From Dickeya dianthicola NCPPB 453 (GTDB taxonomy: Bacteria > Pseudomonadota > Gammaproteobacteria > Enterobacterales > Enterobacteriaceae): a stretch of DNA of 64,000 bases. The DNA is taken from NCBI RefSeq assembly GCF_000365305.1, contig NZ_CM001841.1, forward strand, positions 923,653-987,652, given 5' to 3'. Below, in pieces: positions 52,497 through 60,893 of the stretch. A program made the position numbers and the translations under genes. How positions within the stretch are numbered: the stretch's first letter is position 1; every line of letters starts with the position of its first letter. The notes beneath the pieces were generated by a model. The model searched no databases and had not been told where the DNA came from. It saw only the letters and a list, made by a program, of their open reading frames with translations.

Positions 52497-52883
52497 ATGA
52501 ACAGCCGTTTCATGCTGATATTCGCCGCCATCAGCGGGTTTGTCTATGTGGCGTTGGGGGCGTTCGGCACGCATGTGTTGAGTAAATCGCTGGGCGAAGC
52601 GGAAATGTCCTGGCTGCATACCGGGCTCCAGTATCAGGCGTTCCACACGCTGGCGATTCTGGCGTTGTCGGTAGCGATGCATCAACGGGCGAATGTCTGG
52701 TTTTACTGGAGTGCGGCGCTTTTGGCGCTGGGTACGCTGCTGTTTAGCGGCAGCCTGTACTGTCTGGCGTTGTCGCACCTCAAACTATGGGTATTTGTCA
52801 CTCCGGTGGGGGGCGTGTGCTTCCTGACGGGCTGGCTGTTACTGTTAATTGGAGCCTTACGCTTAAAGAAAAAGGCTGAGTAG
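52497..52883 (+). CDS. ygdD: YgdD family inner-membrane protein (DUF423)
   Basis: A 128-residue protein with four hydrophobic helices and the family start [30 protein letters not shown] and [14 protein letters not shown]. Function is unknown. The ATG at 52497 is chosen because the longer frame lies within gcvA. It ends 1 bp before rlmM, so they are co-transcribed with gcvA, as in E. coli. Confidence 0.93.
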   Translation: MNSRFMLIFAAISGFVYVALGAFGTHVLSKSLGEAEMSWLHTGLQYQAFHTLAILALSVAMHQRANVWFYWSAALLALGTLLFSGSLYCLALSHLKLWVFVTPVGGVCFLTGWLLLLIGALRLKKKAE

Positions 52884-52884
52884 C

Positions 52885-53985
52885 ATGAATAAAGTGATTT
52901 TGTACTGCCGCCCTGGATTTGAAAAAGAGTGCGCGGCGGAAATTACCGACAAGGCGGCGCGTTATAACGTTTATGGCTTTGTACGGGTAAAAGATAACAG
53001 CGGGTATGTGGTGTTTGAGTGCTATCAGCATGAAGACGCCGATCGGCTGATTAAGGAATTACCGTTTCGGGAACTGGTGTTCGCACGTCAGATGATGGTA
53101 TGCGGCGAATTGCTGCGCGATCTGCCGCCGGAGGATCGCATCACGCCGATCGTCGGGATGCTGACCGGGGCGCTGGAGCGCGCCGGAGAACTGCGAGTCG
53201 AAGTGCCGGACACCAACGAAAGCAAAGAACTGATGAAGTTCTGCCGCAAGTTCACGGTGCCGTTGCGTGCTGCGCTGCGGGAAAACCGCATCCTGCTGGC
53301 GCAGGAGAAAGCCAGCCGCCCGGTTATTCATGTGTTGTTCATCGCTCCCGGTTGCTGCTATGTCGGCTATTCCTACAGCAATAACAATTCGCCGTTCTAT
53401 ATGGGAATTCCACGGTTGAAATTCCCTGCCGACGCCCCCAGCCGCTCGACGCTGAAGCTGGAAGAAGCGTTTCATGTGTTCGTGCCGGCGGACGAGTGGG
53501 ACGAGCGCCTTGCCAGCGGTATGTTCGCGGTGGATCTGGGCGCGTGCCCCGGCGGCTGGACCTATCAATTGGTGAAACGCAGTATGATGGTTCACGCCGT
53601 CGATAACGGCATGATGGCGCAGAGCCTGATGGATACCGGGCAGGTGATTCATCATCAGGCGGACGGTTTTCGCTTTGAGCCGCCGCGCAACAATATCTAC
53701 TGGCTGGTGTGCGATATGGTGGAAAAACCGGCCAAAGTCACCAGCCGCATGGCTGACTGGCTGGTCAATGGCTGGTGCCGCGAAGTGATCTTCAACCTTA
53801 AGCTGCCGATGAAAAAGCGCTATGAAGAGGTGATCCAGAATCTGGCCCTGCTGGCGCAGCGGTTGGAGGAGAACGGCATCAACTTTGAAATTCATGCCAA
53901 ACATCTCTATCACGATCGTGAAGAGGTCACCATTCATGCACGGCGTATCTGGGGCGGCACCCCCGGCCGACGCGATGAGCGTTGA
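52885..53985 (+). CDS. rlmM: 23S rRNA 2'-O-ribose methyltransferase RlmM
   Basis: Methylates C2498 of 23S rRNA before 50S assembly. The 366-residue protein has an N-terminal THUMP-like domain (1-170) and a Rossmann methyltransferase domain (180-360) with the AdoMet motif [18 protein letters not shown] and the K-D-K-E residues around VCDMVEKP and [10 protein letters not shown]. It follows ygdD by one base and matches E. coli order. Confidence 0.95.
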   Translation: MNKVILYCRPGFEKECAAEITDKAARYNVYGFVRVKDNSGYVVFECYQHEDADRLIKELPFRELVFARQMMVCGELLRDLPPEDRITPIVGMLTGALERAGELRVEVPDTNESKELMKFCRKFTVPLRAALRENRILLAQEKASRPVIHVLFIAPGCCYVGYSYSNNNSPFYMGIPRLKFPADAPSRSTLKLEEAFHVFVPADEWDERLASGMFAVDLGACPGGWTYQLVKRSMMVHAVDNGMMAQSLMDTGQVIHHQADGFRFEPPRNNIYWLVCDMVEKPAKVTSRMADWLVNGWCREVIFNLKLPMKKRYEEVIQNLALLAQRLEENGINFEIHAKHLYHDREEVTIHARRIWGGTPGRRDER

Positions 53986-54042
53986 GTTTCCACTGTCGTC
54001 GCCGGGCGTTAATGCCTGGGCGTGCCGGCGGTTTAACGCCGG

Positions 54043-54804
54043 CTAACCTGACGCGGGCAGGCGTAGCTGTTGCAGGTTGCCGTTCAGCACCAAATCGGTT
54101 TTGAGCGTGGCGACCTGACGGCAGCGGTAAGCCATGTCCTGCTGAGATTCCAGTTTACGTCGCCATTTCTCCGGTATCTGCTCCAACTGCTGGTATAGCG
54201 CTTCCAGCGAACCCGCCTGTTGCAACAACTGGGCGGCGGTTTTCGGCCCAATGCCGCTCACGCCGGGGATTTTGCTGCTGCTGATACCCGCCAGCCCCCA
54301 ATAATCCGGTAACTGTTCGGGTTGCACGCCGAACTCCTGCCGGATGAACGGCACATCCAGCCAGCGTTTCTGAAAGTAATCCCGAATACGGATGGTCGGC
54401 GCCAGTAACTGACAGTAACCTTTGTCGGTCGAGACAATGGTAGCCTGATGCCCTTGCGCGGCGACCTTGCTGGCCAGCGTGGCGGCCAGGTCGTCAGCTT
54501 CGTTGCCCGGCGAGTGCCAGCTCTCTATCCCTGATGCCAGAAAAGCATCCCTGATGTGCGGCAGTTCCTGCGATAAATTTTCCGGCATGGGCGGTCGGCC
54601 GGCCTTGTATTCCGGCAGCAACTGGTGGCGCCAGCTCTGGTCACGCTGTTCGTCGTCGAAGACGGCCACGGCATGGGTGGGTTGACTGTGCTGTATTAAC
54701 AGGCCCAGCGCGTGCCGGCAGGCACTCAGGCAAGGGGAGCCTTGTACCGCATGAATGCGTCGGATCAGGTTGAGTGCGTCGACAATAAGCAGATGTACGG
54801 CCAT
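54043..54804 (-). CDS. xni: Flap endonuclease Xni (exonuclease IX)
   Basis: 5'-nuclease homologous to the N-terminal domain of DNA polymerase I; E. coli Xni has flap endonuclease activity. The 253-residue protein has acidic metal sites ([54 protein letters not shown]) and the helix-hairpin-helix [17 protein letters not shown]. It is separated from ppnN by about 50 bp on the same strand. Confidence 0.95.
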   Translation of the reverse strand: MAVHLLIVDALNLIRRIHAVQGSPCLSACRHALGLLIQHSQPTHAVAVFDDEQRDQSWRHQLLPEYKAGRPPMPENLSQELPHIRDAFLASGIESWHSPGNEADDLAATLASKVAAQGHQATIVSTDKGYCQLLAPTIRIRDYFQKRWLDVPFIRQEFGVQPEQLPDYWGLAGISSSKIPGVSGIGPKTAAQLLQQAGSLEALYQQLEQIPEKWRRKLESQQDMAYRCRQVATLKTDLVLNGNLQQLRLPASG

Positions 54805-54857
54805 AAGCGGTAGTCATGTGAGCCGCCGTCGGCCTAACGCCGGCGGCGAACTGATGG

Positions 54858-56222
54858 TCAGGAACGGATTTCGTAACACGGGACGTAAGCGCTGCCAGGC
54901 AGCTTCATACGCTGCTGGGAGACGAAATCCCGCAACAACTGGTCCATGCTCTTCATGATGTCGGCATTACCGTGCAATTTGTAAGGGCCGTATTCTTCAA
55001 TGGCCCGAATACCCGCTTCTTTGACGTTACCAGCCACGATACCGGAAAACGCCCGGCGCAGCGTGGCAGCCAATTGTTCGGCCGGCTGGTCGGGGTGCAG
55101 GTTGAGGTTAGCCATGTTCTCGTGCGTCGGTTCGAACGGCAGTTGCAAGTCCGGCGCGATGCGCAGCGACCAGTTGAAGCTGTAGGCATCGCCGGTGTGG
55201 CGGCGGTGATCTTTCACCTGCGGCATGGTTTTTTTCATCTGGCGGGCCACTTCGGCGGCGTCGTTGATGATGATGGAATAATAACGGCGCGCCTGACGGC
55301 CCAGCGTGCTGACGATGAATTCGTCGAGTACCTGGAAGTAGTCGGCGCTTTCCTGCGGGCCGGTGAGAATAATCGGCAACACCTGTTCGCTGTTGTCCGG
55401 GTCCATCATAATGCCCAACAAATAGAGGAACTCTTCCGCGGTGCCGACCCCGCCCGGGAAAATCACGATGCCGTGGCCGATGCGCACAAACGCTTCCAGA
55501 CGTTTTTCAATGTCCGGCATGATGATCAGTTCATTTACCAGCGGATTGGGCGGCTCGGCGGCGATGATGGACGGCTCGGTCATGCCGATAAAACGCCCGT
55601 CCCGGTAGCGCTGTTGGGCGTGGCCCACCGCGGCGCCTTTCATCGGGGCTTCCATTGCGCCCGGTCCGCAACCGGTACAGATGTTCAGCTCGCGTAAGCC
55701 GAGCTGGCTGCCGACTTTGCGGGCGTACAGGTATTCGGTTTCATTGATCGAATGACCGCCCCAGCACACCACCAGATTCGGCTCCTCGCCCACATGCAGC
55801 GCTCTGGCGTTGCGCAGAATGGAGAACACCAGATTGGTGATGTGGGTGGAATCTTCGAGATCCAGATTCTGATAACGGCCGGCGCTGGCTATTTGACCGC
55901 TCACAAACAAGATATCGCGCAATACGGCAAACAGGTTGGCCTGAAGCGAACGGATAATCTGCCCGTCGACAAACGCGTCTTCCGGCGGGTTGACCAGTTC
56001 CAGTTTCACACCGCGCTCACGGCGCAGCACGTTGATGTCGAAATCCTCGTAGCGGGAGAGCAACTCCTTGCTGTTATCCGTCTGACTGCCTGAGTTCAGA
56101 ACGGCGAGGGAACAATTGCGGAATAGCCGGTAAAGATCGCTGCTGGCCGTGCTTTTCAGCATATCCACTTCCAACTGCGACAGTAAATCCATAGACCCTA
56201 ACGGGCTGATATGTGTGATCAT
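54858..56222 (-). CDS. ppnN: Nucleotide 5'-monophosphate nucleosidase PpnN (YgdH)
   Basis: Cleaves purine and pyrimidine nucleotides to base and ribose 5-phosphate and is controlled by (p)ppGpp in E. coli. The 454-residue protein has the LOG-family core with the signatures [16 protein letters not shown] and [18 protein letters not shown], and the extra N- and C-terminal domains of YgdH. It is complete and matches the E. coli length. The upstream gap to syd is about 260 bp; queF, which faces syd in E. coli, is not here. Confidence 0.94.
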   Translation of the reverse strand: MITHISPLGSMDLLSQLEVDMLKSTASSDLYRLFRNCSLAVLNSGSQTDNSKELLSRYEDFDINVLRRERGVKLELVNPPEDAFVDGQIIRSLQANLFAVLRDILFVSGQIASAGRYQNLDLEDSTHITNLVFSILRNARALHVGEEPNLVVCWGGHSINETEYLYARKVGSQLGLRELNICTGCGPGAMEAPMKGAAVGHAQQRYRDGRFIGMTEPSIIAAEPPNPLVNELIIMPDIEKRLEAFVRIGHGIVIFPGGVGTAEEFLYLLGIMMDPDNSEQVLPIILTGPQESADYFQVLDEFIVSTLGRQARRYYSIIINDAAEVARQMKKTMPQVKDHRRHTGDAYSFNWSLRIAPDLQLPFEPTHENMANLNLHPDQPAEQLAATLRRAFSGIVAGNVKEAGIRAIEEYGPYKLHGNADIMKSMDQLLRDFVSQQRMKLPGSAYVPCYEIRS

Positions 56223-56482
56223 ACTACTCCCTGAAACGCAGTGTGCGACGACAGTTGTTCAAGACATTTGCCCAACACGCAGGTTCGATGCGTTTGTGTG
56301 ATACGTTTCTGTATTGTCTCACCTTAACGTGTTGAATAGCCTTTTGCCAAGGCATGGTAACCTCCCGACGATAAAGTTGCGCGGCGTTACGCACTTTGAT
56401 GCGTATTCTGTCGACGGCAGGCGTTATAGTCGGGATAAAATGTGTATTGAGTGAAACCCGACAAACACAGATGAGGGGTAAG

Positions 56483-57031
56483 ATGGAGCTGCAGGTATCA
56501 CAGGCGCTGAACGCATTCACCGAGCGGTATGTCGAATTATGGCAGCGGGAAACGGGCCATCCGCCAGCCAGTGATGAGTTGTATGGCGTGGCGTCGCCCT
56601 GCATCGTCGCCACGCAGGATAACCAGGTACATTGGCTGCCGCAGGCGCCGATCGGGCCCGTGCGGTTGGATGGCGTTGAACGGGCGCTGGAGATTCAACT
56701 GCACCCGGATGCGCACGCCTTTTTCACCAGTCAGTTCGCCGGCGACATGACGGCTCGCTTTGAGTGTCTGGAATGCACGCTGCTTCAGGCCTGGAGCGAC
56801 GATGATTTTATTCGTTTGCAGGAGAATCTGATTGGTCACCTTTTGACACAAAAACGGCTAAAATTGTCACCTACGTTATTCCTTGCGACAACGGATTCTG
56901 AAATGGCGCTAATCTCTTTGTGCAACTTGAGCGGCAACGTTGTGCTGGAGGAGTTCGGTACGCGCCAGCGCCGGATCTTGTCATTAGATTTGAGTGATTT
57001 TTTGTATAAGTTGTTGCCATTGATTGTATAA
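56483..57031 (+). CDS. syd: Syd, SecY-interacting protein
   Basis: Peripheral membrane protein that binds SecY and probes translocon quality. The ATG at 56483 with GAGGGG before it gives 182 residues (E. coli 181). Conserved segments are [20 protein letters not shown] and [20 protein letters not shown]. The longer frame to 56396 runs into the promoter region. The stop codon lies in a 22-bp tandem repeat, so the last residues (LYKLLPLIV) come from the repeat. Confidence 0.94.
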   Translation: MELQVSQALNAFTERYVELWQRETGHPPASDELYGVASPCIVATQDNQVHWLPQAPIGPVRLDGVERALEIQLHPDAHAFFTSQFAGDMTARFECLECTLLQAWSDDDFIRLQENLIGHLLTQKRLKLSPTLFLATTDSEMALISLCNLSGNVVLEEFGTRQRRILSLDLSDFLYKLLPLIV

Positions 57032-57069
57032 GTTGTTGCTATTAATTGGATAAGTTGTTGCCATCAATT
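57004..57069. repeat. Three 22-bp tandem repeats across the syd stop codon
   Basis: GTATAAGTTGTTGCCATTGA begins the unit at 57004, 57026 and 57048; copies differ at a few positions. Because 22 is not a multiple of three, the same TATAAG reads as Tyr-Lys in copy one and as the stop in copy two. Confidence 0.92.
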
Positions 57070-57102
57070 CCATAATGCTGAATCGCGTTTCGCTTTTCGA
57101 TG

Positions 57103-57120
57103 TGTAAGAGATCTCTTACA
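57103..57120. promoter_or_regulatory. GacA (UvrY/ExpA) binding box 1 upstream of rsmB
   Basis: TGTAAGAGATCTCTTACA is a perfect 18-bp palindrome and an exact fit to the GacA upstream activating consensus TGTAAG-N6-CTTACA. It is about 200 bp ahead of the RNA, the usual distance in gamma-proteobacteria. Confidence 0.85.
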
Positions 57121-57125
57121 TTATG

Positions 57126-57143
57126 TGTAAGCGATCTCTTATC
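57126..57143. promoter_or_regulatory. GacA-like binding box 2
   Basis: TGTAAGCGATCTCTTATC keeps the left half-site and most of the right, centred 23 bp from box 1, about two helical turns. It may add cooperative binding. Confidence 0.55.
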
Positions 57144-57316
57144 TTTATTATTAAACTAAGATTTCCATTTAATTTTTGCATTATTAATTAATGAATTAAT
57201 GGTGTTCGTCAATAAACCGTGATTTTTATATGGCTATTGGGGTGTTTGGGTGGCTTGCTGATTCGGTTTAATTAATACATCTTATTATTCAGTTTCGTAA
57301 CACGGTAACAGGGTAT

Positions 57317-57632
57317 GTCGACCATGCCAGGAGGGCAGGAAGCTTACCCCTGTTATAGCCAGACTCTTTTTTCAGGATGAAATAAGGGACACCTCCAGGA
57401 AGGAGAATGAGAGCCGGCCTGGGAATGCCGGTGGGGCAGGAGCCTAAAGGAATGCGATCACGGATGATTATGAAGGATCGACCGTCACGGATGAAAGAGG
57501 GATCGCCAGCAAGGATTGTGGGTTAGGAAGACCGTCAAGGACAAGTTTTCAAGGACGAGCAGGGAAGCAACAAGGTAGCGGGATTGCTGCAAACGAACTA
57601 AGAGGGAACCGAGAAATCGGTTCCCTCTTTTC
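57317..57632 (+). ncRNA. rsmB: RsmB/CsrB regulatory RNA
   Basis: Sequesters the RNA-binding protein RsmA (CsrA) through repeated GGA motifs; in soft-rot bacteria this raises pectinase and type III secretion gene expression. I count 20 GGA triplets in about 316 nt, many in AGGA or GGGA loops. Segments match E. coli CsrB: GGACACCTCCAGGA near the start and AGCAGGGAAGCAACAAGGTA near the end. A strong terminator follows (AGAGGGAACCGA / TCGGTTCCCTCT with T residues, 57601-57632). It sits between syd and yqcC, the conserved csrB place. The 5' end (GTCGAC) is placed by analogy and could be off by some tens of bases. Confidence 0.93.
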
Positions 57633-57670
57633 GCTTTAGTTTCTTGTCGCTTTAGCTTCTTGTCGCTCAG
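57631..57670. repeat. 16-bp tandem repeat just after the rsmB terminator
   Basis: TCGCTTTAGTTTCTTG, then TCGCTTTAGCTTCTTG, then a partial TCGCTCAG. The array begins within the terminator T-run. Confidence 0.85.
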
Positions 57671-57768
57671 TAGTCTATCCCGGCTGCGGGGCGCATCCGG
57701 GGTGTCAGAACCGGGCGACGATGCTATGCTTTGCCGCCCTGTTACCGAGCCTGATGAGACCCTGGCCC

Positions 57769-58089
57769 ATGAGTGTAGAAATTCGCATCCGACCATCGCT
57801 GTTCGCTATCGAGCATGCCCTGAGGGCAAGCCCGTTATGGCAGTCTTCTGTACCTGATGAGGCGGCGTTCGCCAGCCAGGAGCCGTTTTTCATCGATACG
57901 ATGATGCCCGAGCAGTGGCTGCAATGGGTATTTCTGCCGCGTATGCATGCGTTACTGGACAGCGGCGCGCCGTTGCCGGCCCGGCTTGCCATCCTGCCTT
58001 ATTTCGAGGTGGCGTTTGAGGGGCGTTCGGATGATGTCGGTGAGTTGCTGACGCAGTTGCGTGTGTTGGACGCATTGTTTGAGGAATGA
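57769..58089 (+). CDS. yqcC: YqcC family protein
   Basis: A 106-residue cytosolic protein of unknown function, with the family core FFIDTMMPEQWLQWVFLPRM and the C-terminal LRVLDALFE. The ATG at 57769 gives a length near that of E. coli YqcC (109); the frame to 57721 is unneeded. It precedes truC and yqcA in a conserved three-gene unit; the stop overlaps an alternative truC start. Confidence 0.9.
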   Translation: MSVEIRIRPSLFAIEHALRASPLWQSSVPDEAAFASQEPFFIDTMMPEQWLQWVFLPRMHALLDSGAPLPARLAILPYFEVAFEGRSDDVGELLTQLRVLDALFEE

Positions 58090-58091
58090 AG

Positions 58092-58877
58092 ATGCTGGAG
58101 ATTGTCTATCAGGATGAGCATCTGATTGCGGTGAACAAACCGGCTGGCTGGCTGGTGCATCGCAGCTGGCTGGATCGCAATGAAAAAGTGGTGGTGATGC
58201 AAACGGTGCGCGACCAGATTGGTCAGCACGTATTTACCGTACACCGTCTGGACCGCCCTACCTCCGGCGTGCTGTTGATGGCGTTGTCCCCCGAGGTGGC
58301 ACGACTACTGGCACAACAGTTCGAACAGCATCAGATGGAGAAAACCTATCATGCGGTGGTTCGCGGCTATGTGATGGAAGACGGCGTGATTGACTATGCG
58401 CTGACGGAAGAGCTGGATCGCATCGCCGATAAATACGCCAACCCCGACAAAGCGCCGCAGCCTGCCGTCAGCCACTATCGGGTGCTGGCTCGTGCGGAAC
58501 TGCCGGTGGCGATCGGGCGTTATGACACCTCCCGCTACAGCCTGCTGCAATTGAATCCCAAGACCGGGCGCAAGCACCAGTTGCGGCGACATATGGCGCA
58601 TTTGCGTCATCCCATCATTGGGGACACCAGCCACGGCGACCTGCGCCAGAACCGCGGTATGGCGGCGCACTTTGACTGTGCCCGCCTGATGTTGCACGCC
58701 AGCAGTTTGTCGCTGATTCACCCGGTTACCAACGAGCCGCTGGTCATCTCGGCACGCTGGGATGAACCCTGGCTGGGTGTAATGACGCAGTTTGGCTGGC
58801 ACGGCAGTCTCCCTGCTGTTGAAAGGGTTGAGTTTCCTCATGAGCCGGGTCAGGATAGCGGCCTGACGTCAGCATAA
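58092..58877 (+). CDS. truC: tRNA pseudouridine(65) synthase TruC
   Basis: Forms pseudouridine 65 in tRNA-Ile and tRNA-Asp. The catalytic aspartate lies in VHRLDRPTSGVLLM, and other RluA-family motifs are NKPAGWLVHRSWLDR and KTGRKHQLRRHMAHLRHPI. The protein has 261 residues from the ATG at 58092 (family start MLEIVYQDEHLIAVNKP); the ATG at 58086 is also possible. It is coupled to yqcC. Confidence 0.95.
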   Translation: MLEIVYQDEHLIAVNKPAGWLVHRSWLDRNEKVVVMQTVRDQIGQHVFTVHRLDRPTSGVLLMALSPEVARLLAQQFEQHQMEKTYHAVVRGYVMEDGVIDYALTEELDRIADKYANPDKAPQPAVSHYRVLARAELPVAIGRYDTSRYSLLQLNPKTGRKHQLRRHMAHLRHPIIGDTSHGDLRQNRGMAAHFDCARLMLHASSLSLIHPVTNEPLVISARWDEPWLGVMTQFGWHGSLPAVERVEFPHEPGQDSGLTSA

Positions 58878-58895
58878 AACAGGAGAGTCAGCGTC

Positions 58896-59348
58896 ATGGC
58901 GCAAGTCGGTATTTTTGTCGGCACGGTGTACGGCAATGCGTTGCTGGTGGCGGAAGAGGCGGAAAGCCTCCTCAAGGCGCACGGGCATGAGGTAAAGATT
59001 TTTGAGGAAGCCTCGGTAGATGACTGGCTGGCTTACAGTCAACAGACGGTGCTGGTGGTGACTTCCACCACCGGGCAGGGGCAACTGCCGGAGTCTATCG
59101 TGCCGTTGTACGAAGCGCTGCGCGAAAAAGTGGGTTATCAGCCGGATTTACGCTACGGGCTGATTGCGCTGGGAGACAGCAGCTACGATAACTTCTGTGG
59201 CGGCGGCCATCAGTTTGATGCCTTGCTGCAGGAGATGGGCGCGAAACGTGTGGGCGAACTGCTGGAAATTGATGCGACTGAGCATCCGGAACCCGAAGTC
59301 GTCTCCTGCCCGTGGGTGGAGTCCTGGGCAACGTTGTTGAATACGTAA
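58896..59348 (+). CDS. yqcA: YqcA flavodoxin
   Basis: A 150-residue short-chain flavodoxin. The FMN phosphate loop is [16 protein letters not shown], and [20 protein letters not shown] and [20 protein letters not shown] complete the FMN site. The electron partner is unknown. It is the last gene of the yqcC-truC-yqcA unit. Its stop codon lies in a 15-bp tandem repeat. Confidence 0.94.
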   Translation: MAQVGIFVGTVYGNALLVAEEAESLLKAHGHEVKIFEEASVDDWLAYSQQTVLVVTSTTGQGQLPESIVPLYEALREKVGYQPDLRYGLIALGDSSYDNFCGGGHQFDALLQEMGAKRVGELLEIDATEHPEPEVVSCPWVESWATLLNT

Positions 59349-59393
59349 TTGTTGAATATGTCATTGCTGGATGCGTGATTGCCGGATGCCGGG
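59334..59393. repeat. Four 15-bp tandem repeats across the yqcA stop codon
   Basis: TTGTTGAATACGTAA holds the last codons and stop of yqcA. Diverging copies follow at 59349, 59364 and 59379 (last: TTGCCGGATGCCGGG). Divergence grows with distance from the gene. Confidence 0.85.
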
Positions 59394-59401
59394 CGTAGGT
59401 T

Positions 59402-59427
59402 GTAAAAACGGGGCCTTCAGGCCCCGC
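59402..59427 (-). terminator. Terminator between yqcA and the DUF3461 gene
   Basis: CGGGGCC / GGCCCCG stem with loop TGAA, followed on the minus strand by TTTTT. It serves the leftward DUF3461 gene and probably also halts yqcA transcripts. Confidence 0.8.
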
Positions 59428-59473
59428 TTCTTATGCCGGATTTGCTGCGTTGCAGCCAGGCCGTCGATGCAGC

Positions 59474-59860
59474 TCAACGCTGGGTCAGTTTTTCCAGATC
59501 GGATTCGATTTCGCTGATCTTGTGGGTAACCACGCTTTCCAGATGACGCAGATCGGACAGAATCTTGCGCTTCAAATCCACCTCAACCTGATCGCGCTGG
59601 CAAATCTGATCGAGCTCGTCCACCACATAACGCAGATTGGGGCTGATCTCGTTGATTTCCTTGTAACCCTGGCCGGCGTTGTCTGCGACGATGGTTTTGC
59701 GCTGGCGTGGATATTTGAACTTGACACTTTTAGCGAAAAATTCCCCTTTATCCTTGCGAAAGTAAATTTTCAGAATATCGTTGCTGGCTTCCTGGCGGAG
59801 GCTATAGCGGTCGATATCTTCCGGGTTGGAAATCCCAAGACTTTTCAGATTGTCGTACAT
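59474..59860 (-). CDS. yaeH: DUF3461 family protein (YaeH)
   Basis: A 128-residue cytosolic protein, opening [20 protein letters not shown] and carrying the family [20 protein letters not shown]. The C-terminal part is predicted helical ([20 protein letters not shown]). Function is unknown. It follows dapD on the same strand, as in E. coli, where dapD is near yaeH. Confidence 0.94.
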   Translation of the reverse strand: MYDNLKSLGISNPEDIDRYSLRQEASNDILKIYFRKDKGEFFAKSVKFKYPRQRKTIVADNAGQGYKEINEISPNLRYVVDELDQICQRDQVEVDLKRKILSDLRHLESVVTHKISEIESDLEKLTQR

Positions 59861-59934
59861 AACACCACCTTTCTTGTTTTACGTCGGCTTGGAAAACTGG
59901 GCCGGTGTTGTTGGTCGTGACGGCGTGATACCGC

Positions 59935-59963
59935 AAAAAAATGGCGGGTGATAACCCGCCATT
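59935..59963 (-). terminator. Terminator of dapD
   Basis: AATGGCGGGT and ACCCGCCATT form a 10-bp stem followed on the minus strand by a run of T residues. One arm is duplicated in the neighbouring repeat. Confidence 0.82.
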
Positions 59964-60016
59964 CAGTTTAGTCGCCCGCCATTCAGTTTAGTCGATAGTG
60001 GTATTAGTCGATAGTG
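59955..60016. repeat. Two nested tandem duplications at the dapD stop codon
   Basis: CCCGCCATTCAGTTTAGTCG is repeated exactly at 59955 and 59975. TAGTCGATAGTG is repeated at 59989 and 60005 with a 16-bp period, and the second copy holds the dapD stop. Confidence 0.9.
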
Positions 60017-60828
60017 CGTAATAACTCATTAATTCCCACTTTAGCGCGGGTTTTCGCATCCACTTTTTTCACGATCACGGCGCAATATAGACTGTGGCTG
60101 CCATCTTTGGCGGGCAGGCTGCCTGATACCACCACTGAACCTGCCGGTACGCGGCCGTAATGCACTTCACCGGTTTCACGGTCGTAGATGCGGGTGCTCT
60201 GACTGATGAACACGCCCATCGAGATAACCGAGCCTTCTTCCACAATCACGCCTTCCACCACTTCGGAACGGGCGCCGATAAAGCAGTTGTCTTCGATGAT
60301 GGTTGGGTTAGCCTGCAGCGGTTCCAGTACGCCGCCGATGCCGACGCCGCCGGACAGATGCACGTTTTTGCCGATCTGAGCGCAGGAGCCGACGGTTGTC
60401 CAGGTGTCCACCATCGAGCCTTCGTCGACGTAGGCGCCGATGTTGACGTAAGACGGCATCAGCACGGTGTTACGGGCGATGAACGCGCCCTGACGTACGC
60501 TGGCTGGCGGCACGACACGGAAACCCTCACGCCGGAAGCGCGCTTCGTCGTAACCGGCGAATTTCATCGGCACTTTGTCGTAGTAGCGGGTTTCGGCTCC
60601 TTCCACCAGTTGGTTGTCGTTGATGCGGAAAGAGAGCAGCACCGCTTTCTTCAGCCACTGATGCGTCACCCACTGGCCGTTGATTTTCTCAGCCACACGC
60701 AGCACACCGCTGTCCAACTGGTTGAGAACCTGATTCACCGCTTCGCGCGTCACCGTGTCCACATTGACCGGGGTGATGTCTGCGCGACGCTCAAATGCGG
60801 TTTCGATGATGTTCTGTAGTTGCTGCAT
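60004..60828 (-). CDS. dapD: Tetrahydrodipicolinate N-succinyltransferase
   Basis: Succinyl-CoA-dependent step of lysine and diaminopimelate synthesis, essential for the wall. The 274-residue protein (the E. coli length) has an N-terminal helical part and a left-handed beta-helix of hexapeptide repeats (about 110-240: [38 protein letters not shown]). It is complete, ending LLRTID at the repeat. It is separated from glnD by about 65 bp on the same strand. Confidence 0.96.
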   Translation of the reverse strand: MQQLQNIIETAFERRADITPVNVDTVTREAVNQVLNQLDSGVLRVAEKINGQWVTHQWLKKAVLLSFRINDNQLVEGAETRYYDKVPMKFAGYDEARFRREGFRVVPPASVRQGAFIARNTVLMPSYVNIGAYVDEGSMVDTWTTVGSCAQIGKNVHLSGGVGIGGVLEPLQANPTIIEDNCFIGARSEVVEGVIVEEGSVISMGVFISQSTRIYDRETGEVHYGRVPAGSVVVSGSLPAKDGSHSLYCAVIVKKVDAKTRAKVGINELLRTID

Positions 60829-60893
60829 CCTGTTTCTCTTTCGTGATTAATCAAACCAGACCGCGAGCCGCCATGCGGGACACGGCTTAATAT

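Noticed and set aside
57004..57069. Possible iteron or plasmid-type repeat
   Set aside because: The repeat is made of the end of syd and no replication gene is near.
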